NCBI RefSeq assembly: GCF_001050375.1
Contig: NZ_KQ130484.1
Span: 94,639 to 158,638 of the forward strand
Source of the DNA: Catenovulum maritimum
GTDB taxonomy: Bacteria; Pseudomonadota; Gammaproteobacteria; Enterobacterales; Alteromonadaceae
Reading direction: 5' to 3'
DNA: 64,000 bases
Below are positions 15,246 through 24,010 of this stretch, one piece after another. Both the position numbers and the translations under genes were made by a program. The notes below the pieces were generated by a model that did not search any database, was not told where the DNA came from, and saw only the letters and a list, made by a program, of their open reading frames with translations. Each line of letters starts with the position of its first letter. Positions within the stretch are counted from its first letter, which is position 1.

Positions 15246-16187
15246 TCATAAATCTATACTTGCAAGATAGATAGCACACTTTCTATTGCTATGTTGCGAG
15301 TAGTAGCTGACGTAAAGTTTACCCTGTTTTTCTATCATAGCAGGATAACTATTATCACCAGCGGATTCTAGCTCGAGTAGAGGAATTAATTTTTTATTAT
15401 CGAGATCGAGTTCAAATATCCAAGTTGTTAATTGTTTTTTGAGTCTATTTGCTATCCAGCGTCTTCCGGCCACAATGATTTTTCCATTGCTTAATCTGAG
15501 CATGGCGGGGCCACCCACATATTCAGCTAGGTCGTACCATTGCCAATTTTGATAGCCTAATTTTGCAATGCCGAGTTGGGCGCTAAAGCTATCAGCATCA
15601 CGGCGTAAAATACAAATGGCGGTGCCATCCTCTGTGAATAGAATATCGCTTTCGTTTGGGTAGCCTTTTCCATGACTGGATAAGCTAAATAGAGGATCTT
15701 TTACTTTATGAAAGCTTGCCAGCGGGTCGCCTTGATATAAATGAACTGTGTTTTGGCTACGATTATAAGCAATGGCTAAGCCTGTATTTTGATAAAAGCG
15801 ATAGCGCCAAAGCCACCAGTTATTTTCACCGAGCACTTTAGGTTGAGACCATGAAATCGCTGTTGTTGAAAAGCTGACACAGTTTTCATTGGCTATGCAT
15901 TGCCCTGCTGGCGTAAAGCGTTTTCTATAATAGGTTAGGAGTAATTTTCCACTAGGATGTATCGTGAGCTTAGGATCGCGCAAGTCGGCTAAATGATAGC
16001 TTTCGGTTGAAATAAGCTGCCAGTTTTCAAGATCATCCGATACTAAAATTCGAACGATGCCATCTTTACTTACATGATTTGTCGCTTGTCGGAAACAGCA
16101 AAAATAGCGGCCTTGGTATTCAACAAGATCGGTAAAGGCATTGTGTTGGTTGTTTTGCCAAATCGATTGTGTAGATATGAGTTTCAT
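15246..16187 (-). CDS. Sialidase-like (BNR/six-bladed beta-propeller) protein
   Basis: 313 residues without a signal peptide. Repeating strand pairs with Asp-box-like stretches (ILVSDDLENWQLI, TAISWSQPKVLGEN, YQNWQWYDLAE) and the phrase DLRDPKLTIHPSGKLLLTYY resemble the exo-alpha-sialidase/BNR propeller superfamily. DILFTEDGTAICILRRD is another blade. Members hydrolyse or bind terminal sugars, but the catalytic Arg triad and Tyr/Glu pair cannot be assigned by eye. The start codon overlaps the stop of the upstream dehydrogenase gene by 4 bp, showing tight coupling. A cytoplasmic enzyme acting on an oligosaccharide imported by this locus is plausible; the substrate is unknown. Confidence 0.6.
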   Translation of the reverse strand: MKLISTQSIWQNNQHNAFTDLVEYQGRYFCCFRQATNHVSKDGIVRILVSDDLENWQLISTESYHLADLRDPKLTIHPSGKLLLTYYRKRFTPAGQCIANENCVSFSTTAISWSQPKVLGENNWWLWRYRFYQNTGLAIAYNRSQNTVHLYQGDPLASFHKVKDPLFSLSSHGKGYPNESDILFTEDGTAICILRRDADSFSAQLGIAKLGYQNWQWYDLAEYVGGPAMLRLSNGKIIVAGRRWIANRLKKQLTTWIFELDLDNKKLIPLLELESAGDNSYPAMIEKQGKLYVSYYSQHSNRKCAIYLASIDL

Positions 16188-17146
16188 GGCTCTAGACCTA
16201 TTCTATTTCTTGGCTCATTGGCAATAAAAGCTTGAATGTTGTTAGCGATTTCATCGATTAATACCTGTCTTGCTTCTTGACTCGCCCAAGCTGTATGCGG
16301 CGTGATAATTAGGTTTGGTAATTTATTTTTAATTAAAATATGCTCATGAGGAGCTGGTTCAACAGATAAACCATCTAATAAAGCCGCTTGTATTTGCTGT
16401 TTTGATAAAGCGTTATATAGCGCTTCTTCGTTAATTAAACCACCGCGAGCGGTGTTGACTAAAATGCAACTTGGTTTTAGTTGTTGGAAAAACTCTGTAT
16501 TAATAAAGTTTGCATTTTCTGCCGTGAGTGGACAATGCAAACTGATGATATCGGCTTGGGCTAGTACAGTCTTGTATTCTGTTCTATCTGGTCGTAAATC
16601 AGTCGCGTTTTCACGCTCGGCAATCAGTACTTTCATCCCAAAAGCTTTGGCGATTTCAGCAACTTTTTGGCCTGATGCTCCGTAGCCAATAATACCTAGG
16701 GTTTTACCTGCTAATTCAAAGATCGGGAAGTCGAGTAAACAGAAAAATTGGCTGCGTTGCCAAGTACCATCAACACTTGCTTGGTGATACTGTTTTATTT
16801 GGTTTGCCCAGCTTAAGAGTAATGCAAATACGTGTTGTGCAACAGTATTTGTCGCGTAATTCGTGACATTACACACGACTACTTGGTGCTTTTCACAAGC
16901 CGTTAAGTCAATAATATTGTAGCCAGTAGCCGCTACGCAGATAAGTTTTAAATTGGGTGCTAGTTTGAGTCTGTCTTCATTTATTACGACTTTATTGGTA
17001 ATGATGACTTCAATATCGGCTAAAATGGCTTCTGAGTTTTGTTCAAACTCGGCTTTAGTGTATCGAGCAAAGTCTCCAGTTACTTGTTGTATCTGACTAA
17101 AATCGACATCACCGACAGTATCCACATCTAAAAAAGCACACTTCAT
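16184..17146 (-). CDS. D-2-hydroxyacid dehydrogenase (glycerate/hydroxypyruvate reductase-like)
   Basis: A 320-residue NAD(P)-dependent dehydrogenase. It has the Rossmann motif LGIIGYGASGQKVAEIAKAFG, the substrate Arg in NTARGGLINEEAL, the Glu in DGLSVEPAP and the catalytic His in TPHTAWAS. N-terminal segments (ATGYNIIDL, VTNYATNTVAQHVFALLL) match the glycerate dehydrogenase/hydroxypyruvate reductase branch. It overlaps the next gene by 4 bp. With the lactonase-like, Gfo/Idh and GntR genes it suggests catabolism of a sugar acid ending in a 2-hydroxy- or 2-oxo-acid interconversion. Substrate is inferred only from context. Confidence 0.85.
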   Translation of the reverse strand: MKCAFLDVDTVGDVDFSQIQQVTGDFARYTKAEFEQNSEAILADIEVIITNKVVINEDRLKLAPNLKLICVAATGYNIIDLTACEKHQVVVCNVTNYATNTVAQHVFALLLSWANQIKQYHQASVDGTWQRSQFFCLLDFPIFELAGKTLGIIGYGASGQKVAEIAKAFGMKVLIAERENATDLRPDRTEYKTVLAQADIISLHCPLTAENANFINTEFFQQLKPSCILVNTARGGLINEEALYNALSKQQIQAALLDGLSVEPAPHEHILIKNKLPNLIITPHTAWASQEARQVLIDEIANNIQAFIANEPRNRIGLEP

Positions 17147-17215
17147 AATAGGCTCAACTTCAAATTTATATTTCCAATTGTCTTGGATATCTAAGGTATA
17201 AGCCTGATTGTAACG

Positions 17216-18184
17216 TTAAAAGTACCAGTGTGCAGGTTTTACGCCGTTAAATTCGGTATCGAGTTGATAAATTTGTTGGTCTAACAAACAGCCGAGCAAA
17301 ATTTGATTGAGCTTTTCGCCGGCAAAGGCTAACGAAGAGATGTTTTTGAGTGGTGCAGGGTTATTATCTAGGTGTGGTCGACCCATGATTTCGGTTTGAA
17401 ATGCAATTTCTGTTTTATTGATATGTTGGTCGTTACTTATTTCGAGCATGATTTCTTGCTCGCCATCAGGCGTAATTTTTATCACTCGATTGCTAACAAT
17501 ACTGGTTACCCAAAAATTGCCTTGAACATCTCGAGTGAGGCCATCCGGAAAGGTGCCAGCGCCAAATTTAGTAACTAGGCTTTGATTGGATAAGTCGCCG
17601 TTATTATGTATGTTATATTTGAGTAATTCTCGGCTAAAGGTCGCGTTGACATATAATTCTGTTCCCTCTGGATTAACCCAGCATTCATTGGTATAGCCAA
17701 TGCCTTCAGCGACGACTCTCGCGCCGCTTTGATCCACTAGTATAATAAAACCATCGTTACAGCTAGCTTTATAGGCGTCGGCTCTCGGTAGGATCTGAGT
17801 ACTAACGGTTATCCAAATTCGCCCTTGGTGATCAAGGTAAACAAAATTACTCGGAGGCAAGGGCTTACCATTTATCTCAAGCAGAAAAGGGGTGATTCTA
17901 TTGTCTCGAGTTAATTTGAAAATGCCGCCTTTGTCTTGCCCTAAATGGGCAATTAAAAAGCTACCATCAGCTAACATGGCAAAGCCATTGGTTTGCAGAA
18001 CCCCAAAACCTGGGTATTCACCGCCATAGAACGCTTGGCTGCCATTTGACTTGATTTGTGTGACACCGCCTCCAAAATCCGAGACGTAAACTTCTCCCTT
18101 AGCGTTGGTTAGCACACATTCGGGTCTGGTTAGCTGAACGCCAATTCTTTTGATTGCTTGGTTAAATTGGTTAATTTCGCTCAT
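17216..18184 (-). CDS. SMP-30/gluconolactonase/LRE family protein
   Basis: A 322-residue six-bladed propeller of the SMP-30 type, whose members hydrolyse sugar lactones using a bound divalent metal. Signs are the metal-ligand Glu in RPECVLTNAKGEVYVSDF, NFVYLDHQGRIWITVST, GIGYTNECWVNPEGTELYVNATFSR (the metal-binding Asn) and FPDGLTRDVQGNFWVTS (the catalytic Asp). No signal peptide is present, so it is cytosolic. AGAGAT precedes the ATG. In this run it would open the lactone made by the Gfo/Idh oxidoreductase. Confidence 0.82.
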   Translation of the reverse strand: MSEINQFNQAIKRIGVQLTRPECVLTNAKGEVYVSDFGGGVTQIKSNGSQAFYGGEYPGFGVLQTNGFAMLADGSFLIAHLGQDKGGIFKLTRDNRITPFLLEINGKPLPPSNFVYLDHQGRIWITVSTQILPRADAYKASCNDGFIILVDQSGARVVAEGIGYTNECWVNPEGTELYVNATFSRELLKYNIHNNGDLSNQSLVTKFGAGTFPDGLTRDVQGNFWVTSIVSNRVIKITPDGEQEIMLEISNDQHINKTEIAFQTEIMGRPHLDNNPAPLKNISSLAFAGEKLNQILLGCLLDQQIYQLDTEFNGVKPAHWYF

Positions 18185-18234
18185 CCGATTATCTCTTGGT
18201 ATTTACTTGAACAACTTTATTTTGATAGGGATAT

Positions 18235-19266
18235 TCACACAGTTATGACACGTTTATCTTTACTCGATTTATAGACTGCATCTTCAATTTTGATATTCTT
18301 TAGGTACTCAAAGCCGTTATTTTCCAATTTAGTCCCATTTATAAAGTGCTGACAAATGTGCTCTATGGTTAGGTAAACACAGTCACCACCAAAGCCAATA
18401 TCTTGCCAAGCGTAATCAATTTGTTTTTCTTCTATTTGCTGGAATTCTCTGTGCCAAATTCTGGCTTCGCCATCTAAACGTAAACAGCCTTTAGTACCTT
18501 CAATCCACATTTCACCCATAGTTCGTCTATGGTTGCTCGCCGCGTGATCTAAACATCGGTTGCCATCAAATAAACCGCTCATACCCTTTTTAAACGCAAA
18601 GCTGATTAAAGCAGAGTCTTCGCCGTTAATGACAGGATTACACTGACGTAATTGAGCGCTTACTTCTGAGATTTCGCCAAACAGATATCTAAATACATCA
18701 ATAATGTGAATTGCCGTTTCATGAACTAAAAATTTAGGCATTTTTTGAAAATAAGGTTGGCGTTCTAAGTAGGCTTCTTTACCTTGCCCATCACCCGGAC
18801 GAAATTTAAAACTGGTATTTAACACGTCACCAATCAAGTTTTGACTAAGTAGTTCTTTTAATTTTCTATGCCAAGGCATAAATCTGAAATTTTCGTGAAT
18901 GACTAAGGTTTGATTTTTCTGTTTAGCTAAATCCACCATATTTTTAGCTTGTTTATAATTTTCGCAAAAAGGTTTCTGGCAGATTATATTTGCATCTAAC
19001 TCTAGTGCCTGTTTAATCAAGGTTTGGTGACTTTGAGGTGGGGTAATAATATCGATTAAATCGACTTGAATAAAATCAAGTTCTTTTAATGAACTAAACG
19101 CAAAGGGGATCCTAAATTCGGCAGCTGTTTTTTCTGCTTTCGCTATGTCTTTATCGATAACAGCGACAAGTTCAATTGGTAAAGTTTTGCTCAGTTTTTG
19201 CCAAGCTTGGTAATGAAATTGAGCAAAATATCCTGTGCCAATACAAGCTACTTTTAATGGCGTCAT
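18235..19266 (-). CDS. Gfo/Idh/MocA family oxidoreductase
   Basis: A 343-residue sugar or polyol dehydrogenase. The N-terminal NAD(P)-binding motif is CIGTGYFAQFHYQAW, the EKP-like catalytic block is IICQKPFCENYKQA, and the C-terminal alpha/beta domain carries HETAIHIIDVFRYLFGEI with the conserved His. Family enzymes oxidise sugars to lactones or act on inositols and amino sugars. AGGA lies about 10 nt before the ATG. A 219-bp gap separates it from the upstream gntR gene on the same strand. Confidence 0.85.
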   Translation of the reverse strand: MTPLKVACIGTGYFAQFHYQAWQKLSKTLPIELVAVIDKDIAKAEKTAAEFRIPFAFSSLKELDFIQVDLIDIITPPQSHQTLIKQALELDANIICQKPFCENYKQAKNMVDLAKQKNQTLVIHENFRFMPWHRKLKELLSQNLIGDVLNTSFKFRPGDGQGKEAYLERQPYFQKMPKFLVHETAIHIIDVFRYLFGEISEVSAQLRQCNPVINGEDSALISFAFKKGMSGLFDGNRCLDHAASNHRRTMGEMWIEGTKGCLRLDGEARIWHREFQQIEEKQIDYAWQDIGFGGDCVYLTIEHICQHFINGTKLENNGFEYLKNIKIEDAVYKSSKDKRVITV

Positions 19267-19485
19267 GCGTTATTATTCCTAGAATTTTTTGAGTGGTTGA
19301 GTACATTTTTGGCTATTTTGTTAAACCAGGGGAATTGCTGAGTACAACAATCACGATAATAGACAATAAGATAACCGAAACTTGCTTTGAAAGCATAGGG
19401 AATAAATCCGCTTCTGTCCTCACTCATCCTTTTTGAAAAACAGCTATATTCAGTTAAGATTGATTTAATGAGCAGAAATAATAGA

Positions 19486-20163
19486 TTAGAGCTGCACGAA
19501 TCTATACTTATCAAGTAGTTTTAATAAGTTTTCTTTACCCTCTATTCGGTGATTTCTGTGGATGCTTGCTGCTAGTTCAGAGTTACCTGCTTTTATCGCA
19601 TTGACTAAATCTATATGATCTTGGGTTGAACCAGTTGGCTTGTCACGCAGATGTAAGGTGAAGTATCTAACTCTATGAGCTTGTCCCCAAAACTGTAGGA
19701 CAACTTGTTTTAATCTTTGGTTACCTGACAGCTCTACTAATGCTAAATGGAAAGCCTCATCCGCTTCAGCCCAAGCTTCGAGATCGTTTTTAGCGAGTGC
19801 TTTTTCCATGGCCGTCGTTGGTGTGACTAATTTTTTTAAATCAGCTGCTTTGAGGTTTTGTGTCGCTAACTTTCTCGCTGCTTCAGATTCAAGGGCTGTA
19901 AGTATTTCGTATATTTCCGCCATGTCTTCAAGTGAAATAGGTTTAACTCTAATTCCATGACGAGGTTTAATTTCTATTAAACCTTCTTTTTCTAACCTAA
20001 CGCAGGCTTCCCTCACAGGCGTTCGGCTTATTGCTAGCGTCTCGACTAGAGTCTTCTCTAATATTTGCTCTCCAGCTCTATAGCTATTATTGAGAATTTG
20101 TTCCCGAATTACTTGATAAGCTTTTTCAGCAAGTGGGATATTCGTTGTTATCGTTTTAGTCAT
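19486..20163 (-). CDS. GntR-family transcriptional regulator (FadR/FCD subfamily)
   Basis: A DNA-binding wHTH (about residues 10-75: AYQVIREQILNNSYRAGEQI, LAISRTPVREACVRLEKEGLI) followed by an all-helical FCD effector domain (about 85-220) with the metal/ligand residues EADEAFHLALVELSGN and HIDLVNAIKAGN. FCD regulators usually sense organic or sugar acids and repress a neighbouring catabolic operon. I start it at the ATG at 20163, which has AGAG upstream, rather than the ATG at 20199, which has no ribosome site and lies inside a palindrome better read as an operator. It is the first gene of the leftward sugar-acid run. Confidence 0.85.
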   Translation of the reverse strand: MTKTITTNIPLAEKAYQVIREQILNNSYRAGEQILEKTLVETLAISRTPVREACVRLEKEGLIEIKPRHGIRVKPISLEDMAEIYEILTALESEAARKLATQNLKAADLKKLVTPTTAMEKALAKNDLEAWAEADEAFHLALVELSGNQRLKQVVLQFWGQAHRVRYFTLHLRDKPTGSTQDHIDLVNAIKAGNSELAASIHRNHRIEGKENLLKLLDKYRFVQL

Positions 20164-20188
20164 TAATAGCTCTAAGAGTCCGTACGTT

Positions 20189-20200
20189 AATGTATACATT
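20189..20200. promoter_or_regulatory. Candidate GntR operator
   Basis: The perfect 12-bp palindrome AATGTATACATT contains the GT-N-AC pattern of GntR/FadR-type sites (T-GT...AC-A) and lies 26 bp upstream of the regulator start codon. Autoregulation by the adjacent GntR protein is the simplest reading. Confidence 0.45.
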
Positions 20201-20453
20201 GGTTTATTGCCAGTCTATACTGAGTTTTATTGAATTTCCAACTTAATTTTAAAGCGACAAAATAATCCCCTTCAAGGGGCCTCTTGGATGCTAGCTATTT
20301 ATTACAGACACTAGAAGTGGGACTTAATTGCATTATAATCAGGCAATTTGAATGGGTATCTCAGTGCAGCACTTGCCGTATGGTTTTATATTCCTTCCTG
20401 AACTGGTTAAGAATAAAGCAAGTCTGCTTGAAGCTCTAATTATGACGACTAGT
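20201..20453. other. Gap between the GntR gene and the aldolase remnant
   Basis: Nothing intact is seen. One frame is open on the plus strand from an ATG at 20352 into the aldolase remnant, but its sequence before about 20454 does not resemble the aldolase family. A short CCCC/GGGG hairpin (about 20268-20280) has a 5-nt loop and no clear role. Confidence 0.3.
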
Positions 20454-20700
20454 TATAGTGTTTTTCTATCCAGCGATAGCTAAATTACGGCTATAAGAGC
20501 TGCTAGAAGCATGAGTACGCCAAGTGTGCAGTTTAATGGCTAATCATGGTCCGATAGTTGCTGGTAAATATTTAATAACAACCATGTATAATATGGAAGC
20601 GTTAGCAGAAAGTGCCAAGTTAATGATGTTATTAGACGGTAAGAATACGAATCCGTTAAGTGAATTAGACTGGCAAGAATTATTATCACGATTTGGATAA
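20454..20700 (+). pseudogene. Remnant of a class II aldolase (OtnC-like) gene
   Basis: From 20536 to the TAA at 20698-20700 the frame reads MANHGPIVAGK, YNMEALAESAKLMMLL and a short tail. This is the C-terminal signature of class II aldolases of the YgbL/OtnC (3-oxo-tetronate-4-phosphate decarboxylase) type, where NHGPVV-G and NMEELEETAKL are typical. Just upstream, in another frame (20490-20534), AIRAARSMSTPSVQ continues the same family, so a one-base frameshift separates the two parts. Before that, at 20481, an in-frame TAA interrupts it. The N-terminal two thirds cannot be found. The intact ABM gene starts 12 bp later, as if once in the same operon. Confidence 0.6.
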
Positions 20701-20711
20701 GGTTTATATAT

Positions 20712-20996
20712 ATGTATGTAGTAACGGTTGAATTTGTTATAAAGCCGAGTCATTTAGTTGCGTTTTTAGATGCTATCTTGGAAAACGCTGAGTCGTCTCT
20801 AAAAGAAGAACCTGATTGTGTCCACTTTGATGTTTGCCAAAGCCATGAACAACCTACCCATTTCTTTTTATATGAGTTGTACAATAGCGAAATGGCTTTC
20901 CAAGAACATTTAGAAAGTAAGCATTACCTCGAATTTATTCAAACAGTGGGTGATTGGGTTGAATCAAAAGAAGTGAAAGTTTGGCAGCGCTGCTAA
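20712..20996 (+). CDS. Antibiotic biosynthesis monooxygenase (ABM/YgiN-like) domain protein
   Basis: 94 residues forming one ferredoxin-like ABM domain: MYVVTVEFVIKPSHLVAFLDA, the family block EEPDCVHFDVCQSHE, FFLYELYNSEMAFQEHLESKHY, and a C-terminal strand. Proteins of this family include quinol monooxygenase YgiN and LsrG; many sit in sugar-acid catabolic operons without a known reaction. AAGG precedes the ATG. The gene is divergent from the GntR run and follows an aldolase remnant, so it may be the survivor of a decayed operon arm. Confidence 0.8.
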   Translation: MYVVTVEFVIKPSHLVAFLDAILENAESSLKEEPDCVHFDVCQSHEQPTHFFLYELYNSEMAFQEHLESKHYLEFIQTVGDWVESKEVKVWQRC

Positions 20997-21084
20997 ATTT
21001 TCACCTAAATCTAGCTTTTTAATGAAATCGATTAATTTCACTGTATTATGTAGCTAATTTATATTTATAACTTATTTGCTATTT

Positions 21085-23856
21085 ATGTTTAATAAACGAC
21101 CTCTGGCTATTGCTTTAAGTGCGACTCTATTTGCAGCAGTGGCAATAGCTGAAACTTCATCAGAATATTACGAAAATGCCCTTCAATTTCATCACAAAGG
21201 TGAAAGCAAAGCCGCGGTTATCGAACTTAAAAACGCATTGCAGCAGGATTATAATAATGTCTCTGCCCGAATCTTGTTAGGAAAAATATATTTAGCTAAT
21301 GGTGAAGCGGAAGCAGCTGTGAAAGAGTTTAGTTTGGTTAAAGCTTCTAGGGTTGATTTAAGTTTATTTGCGATTGAGTATGGTAACGCTTTGCTATCTG
21401 TCGCAGATTACACGAGAATAATTAAAGAGATTAAACCAACTCGACAGGATGAACAGCTGGACGCAAGTATCTATGTATTAAGAGGGAATGCCTACCAGAA
21501 ATTAGGTAAAAAAACGCTTTCTAAAGATGCATTTGAACAAGCTAAAAAGTTGGTTCCCTTTCATGAAGGCGCTATTTTAAGTGAGATTAGCTTACTTATG
21601 GACATGCAGCAATTTGATAAGGCTCAATCTGAATTAGAAGCTATATTGCTAGATTCTCCAAACAATGCTCAAGCATGGTTTTTATTAGCTGAAATATCTA
21701 AAATAAAGGGTGATCTAAAAGTAGCAATTGCCAAATATATTAAAGCAATTCAACTCAATCCCAAACACCAAATAGCAAGACATACTTTGATTGAGATTTA
21801 TTTACAACAATCAGAACTAAATTTAGCTTTCGAACAAGTTAATCAATTGAAGCAGATCTGGCCGAACGACCCTTTAAATGATTATTATCAAGCAATATTA
21901 CTTTTAAGACAAAATAAAAATGCTGAAGCGCATAGTATATTGGCTGAATTAAGTGACAAAATATCAGCTTTGGACTCAAAGCAAGTTGCTTTAAATCACC
22001 AACTCAGCATGATAAATGCAATTAGTTACTTTTTACTCGGCCAGTCAGAAAATGCAAGAAGTTATATAAACCAATTGTTGCTTAAAAATCCATATAGCCT
22101 TGATTTAGCGTTAATGATGGCTCAAATCGAGTTAGATGACGGCGATTATTATGCGGCTCAATCATTGTTAGATAAATGGCAAGCCAATCAAGTGAAGAAT
22201 ATTCGATACTATCAGGTAATGGGGAGTGCATTAGCTAAACAGAAACAATACCTTCGAGCTGAAACTATACTTAATCGAGGCCTTTCGCTATACCCTAACG
22301 ATGTAGTTTTAAATCGTTTACTTGCTGTTACTTATGCTCATCAAGGGAAACAGGAGCAAGCTATTCAGAAGCTAAAAAAACTTCAATCGGCAGGCGGAGT
22401 TGAGTTACTTCTGGGTTATATTTATTTAGAAGAAGGAATGAAGCAAGAAGCTTTGGCTTTAGCAAGACGCTTAATTGATACTAACCAAGAGGTTAGCGTT
22501 TCTGTAAAAAATTTTTACGCAGCGTGTCTAATGAGCAACTCTTTTATCCAAGAAGCTAAAAGAGAATTTGAGCAAATTTTACAGAAAGAGCCTGGTTACA
22601 AACCAGCAGCTATCAACCTAGCCCGAATCTATGTGTTAACCAAAGATACGAACTCAGCAAAAGAATTGTTAGAGACTTTAATTGAGTTGAATGGGTTTGA
22701 CTATTCAGCCAATGAACTCTTAGTTGAAATTCATTTGAACGAAGGTTCTTATTTTAAAGCGAATCAAAGACTGGAAGAGGCATTAACAAAGTCTTCTGGT
22801 GACGATATTTCGATTTTAAAACGTCTAATAAATACGAATTTAATCTCGAATAATTTTGATGCTGTTGAAAAGTACACAGAACTTTTAAATGAGAAGTCAC
22901 CTCTAAACGCTTTCGTCATCGAAGCTAGAATTAAAATTGATATAGATTCTGGTAACTTAAACTCGGCTAGAAGAGGGGCTGGAGTGTTGTATGGTTTAAG
23001 CTTAAATAACCCTGAAAAGTTATCTAGAGTATTAGAGTATCAAGTTTTTATTGAGGATTTAGAAGGGGCAGAGAAAACTCTAAATCGATTGGTTTTTTTA
23101 AAGGCAGAACCAGCACAATATGCTGATTCGCAGATACAGTACTTGTTGCGTAAAGCGGGTAGTCGAGCAGCATTGAAAGAGTTACATAAAAAAGGAAACT
23201 TGCTAACTGATATGCACAGGCTGGAATTGGAGAAAAGTATTAACTTACACTCCGGAAACTTTTCAACCGCATTGAGTTTAGTGGAATCTCAAATAAAGAA
23301 AAAGAATACAGATCTATTATCGAAACAAAAGATAAGCTTATTAAGAAAGTTAGGGCAATATAACCAAGCGTTAGATTATGTTACTGCTATTATACAAAAT
23401 AACCCTAAAAAGATGGATTACCAGAGTATAAAGGCCGATATCTTATTGGAAATAGGAAGAAATAAAGATGCTGTTTCTATTCTTCAGCGCCTACTTGTCA
23501 ATGATCCTACGAACCCAAGATTGTTGAATAATCTTGCTTCTTCATTGGCTGAAATAGATCCGAACCAAGCTCTGGTGTATATTGAAAGAGCTAAATTATC
23601 CAATGAGTCTGCAATATTGTTAGACACATTTGGCTGGGTACTTGCTAATCTAGGTAAGTATGAGGATGCTCTTATTCAACTGAGAGCTGCTTATTTAAAG
23701 GCTCCAAGGCAAGCTGATGTTAATTATCATCTAGCATTTGTGCTCAATAAATTAAATCGTGTAAATGAGGCAAAAAGTTATTTAAGTAAAGCTAGTCAGT
23801 ACAACCCTTCAGAAGGTTTAAAGACTAAAATTTCAGCATTGGCTGGAAGCATCTAG
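21085..23856 (+). CDS. TPR-repeat protein of the PEP-CTERM/exosortase system (PrsT-like)
   Basis: About 923 residues: a signal peptide (NKRPLAIALSATLFAAVAIA, cut before ETSSEYY) followed by tetratricopeptide repeats over nearly the whole length, for example YYENALQFHHKGESKAAVIE, ARILLGKIYLANGEAEAAVK and LLDTFGWVLANLGKYEDAL. Length, start and the near-C-terminal GWVLANLGKYEDAL block match the PrsT family, which accompanies exosortase-dependent exopolysaccharide loci. PrsT proteins are often lipoproteins, but no lipobox is seen here, so export is to the periplasm. The ATG at 21085 is preferred over a TTG at 21076. The neighbouring convergent gene encodes a PEP-CTERM protein, which supports the call. 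Confidence 0.78.
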   Translation: MFNKRPLAIALSATLFAAVAIAETSSEYYENALQFHHKGESKAAVIELKNALQQDYNNVSARILLGKIYLANGEAEAAVKEFSLVKASRVDLSLFAIEYGNALLSVADYTRIIKEIKPTRQDEQLDASIYVLRGNAYQKLGKKTLSKDAFEQAKKLVPFHEGAILSEISLLMDMQQFDKAQSELEAILLDSPNNAQAWFLLAEISKIKGDLKVAIAKYIKAIQLNPKHQIARHTLIEIYLQQSELNLAFEQVNQLKQIWPNDPLNDYYQAILLLRQNKNAEAHSILAELSDKISALDSKQVALNHQLSMINAISYFLLGQSENARSYINQLLLKNPYSLDLALMMAQIELDDGDYYAAQSLLDKWQANQVKNIRYYQVMGSALAKQKQYLRAETILNRGLSLYPNDVVLNRLLAVTYAHQGKQEQAIQKLKKLQSAGGVELLLGYIYLEEGMKQEALALARRLIDTNQEVSVSVKNFYAACLMSNSFIQEAKREFEQILQKEPGYKPAAINLARIYVLTKDTNSAKELLETLIELNGFDYSANELLVEIHLNEGSYFKANQRLEEALTKSSGDDISILKRLINTNLISNNFDAVEKYTELLNEKSPLNAFVIEARIKIDIDSGNLNSARRGAGVLYGLSLNNPEKLSRVLEYQVFIEDLEGAEKTLNRLVFLKAEPAQYADSQIQYLLRKAGSRAALKELHKKGNLLTDMHRLELEKSINLHSGNFSTALSLVESQIKKKNTDLLSKQKISLLRKLGQYNQALDYVTAIIQNNPKKMDYQSIKADILLEIGRNKDAVSILQRLLVNDPTNPRLLNNLASSLAEIDPNQALVYIERAKLSNESAILLDTFGWVLANLGKYEDALIQLRAAYLKAPRQADVNYHLAFVLNKLNRVNEAKSYLSKASQYNPSEGLKTKISALAGSI

Positions 23857-23959
23857 TTGTTTAATGTTTTTGAAACAAATCTTGTATAAGGTTTGATAAT
23901 GAGCAAAATTAATATATGTAAATTATCAAGCAAGTGTATAACCTAGAGTTCAAAACAAA

Positions 23960-23983
23960 AAAACCGATGAGTACATCGGTTTT
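23960..23983. terminator. Bidirectional terminator between prsT-like and PEP-CTERM genes
   Basis: AAAACCGATG (23960-23969) and CATCGGTTTT (23974-23983) form a perfect 10-bp stem with a 4-nt loop. A-runs and T-runs on either side make it work in both directions for the convergent pair. Confidence 0.85.
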
Positions 23984-24010
23984 TATTTACAAAATAACTT
24001 TACAAAGATA

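Noticed and set aside
19263..19514. 83-codon minus-strand frame between the Gfo/Idh and GntR genes, overlapping the former by 4 bp
   Set aside because: It overlaps the end of gntR, has no recognisable domain or good ribosome site, and its composition (many Cys, Phe, Asn) looks non-coding. The Gfo/Idh ribosome site inside it serves the next gene.
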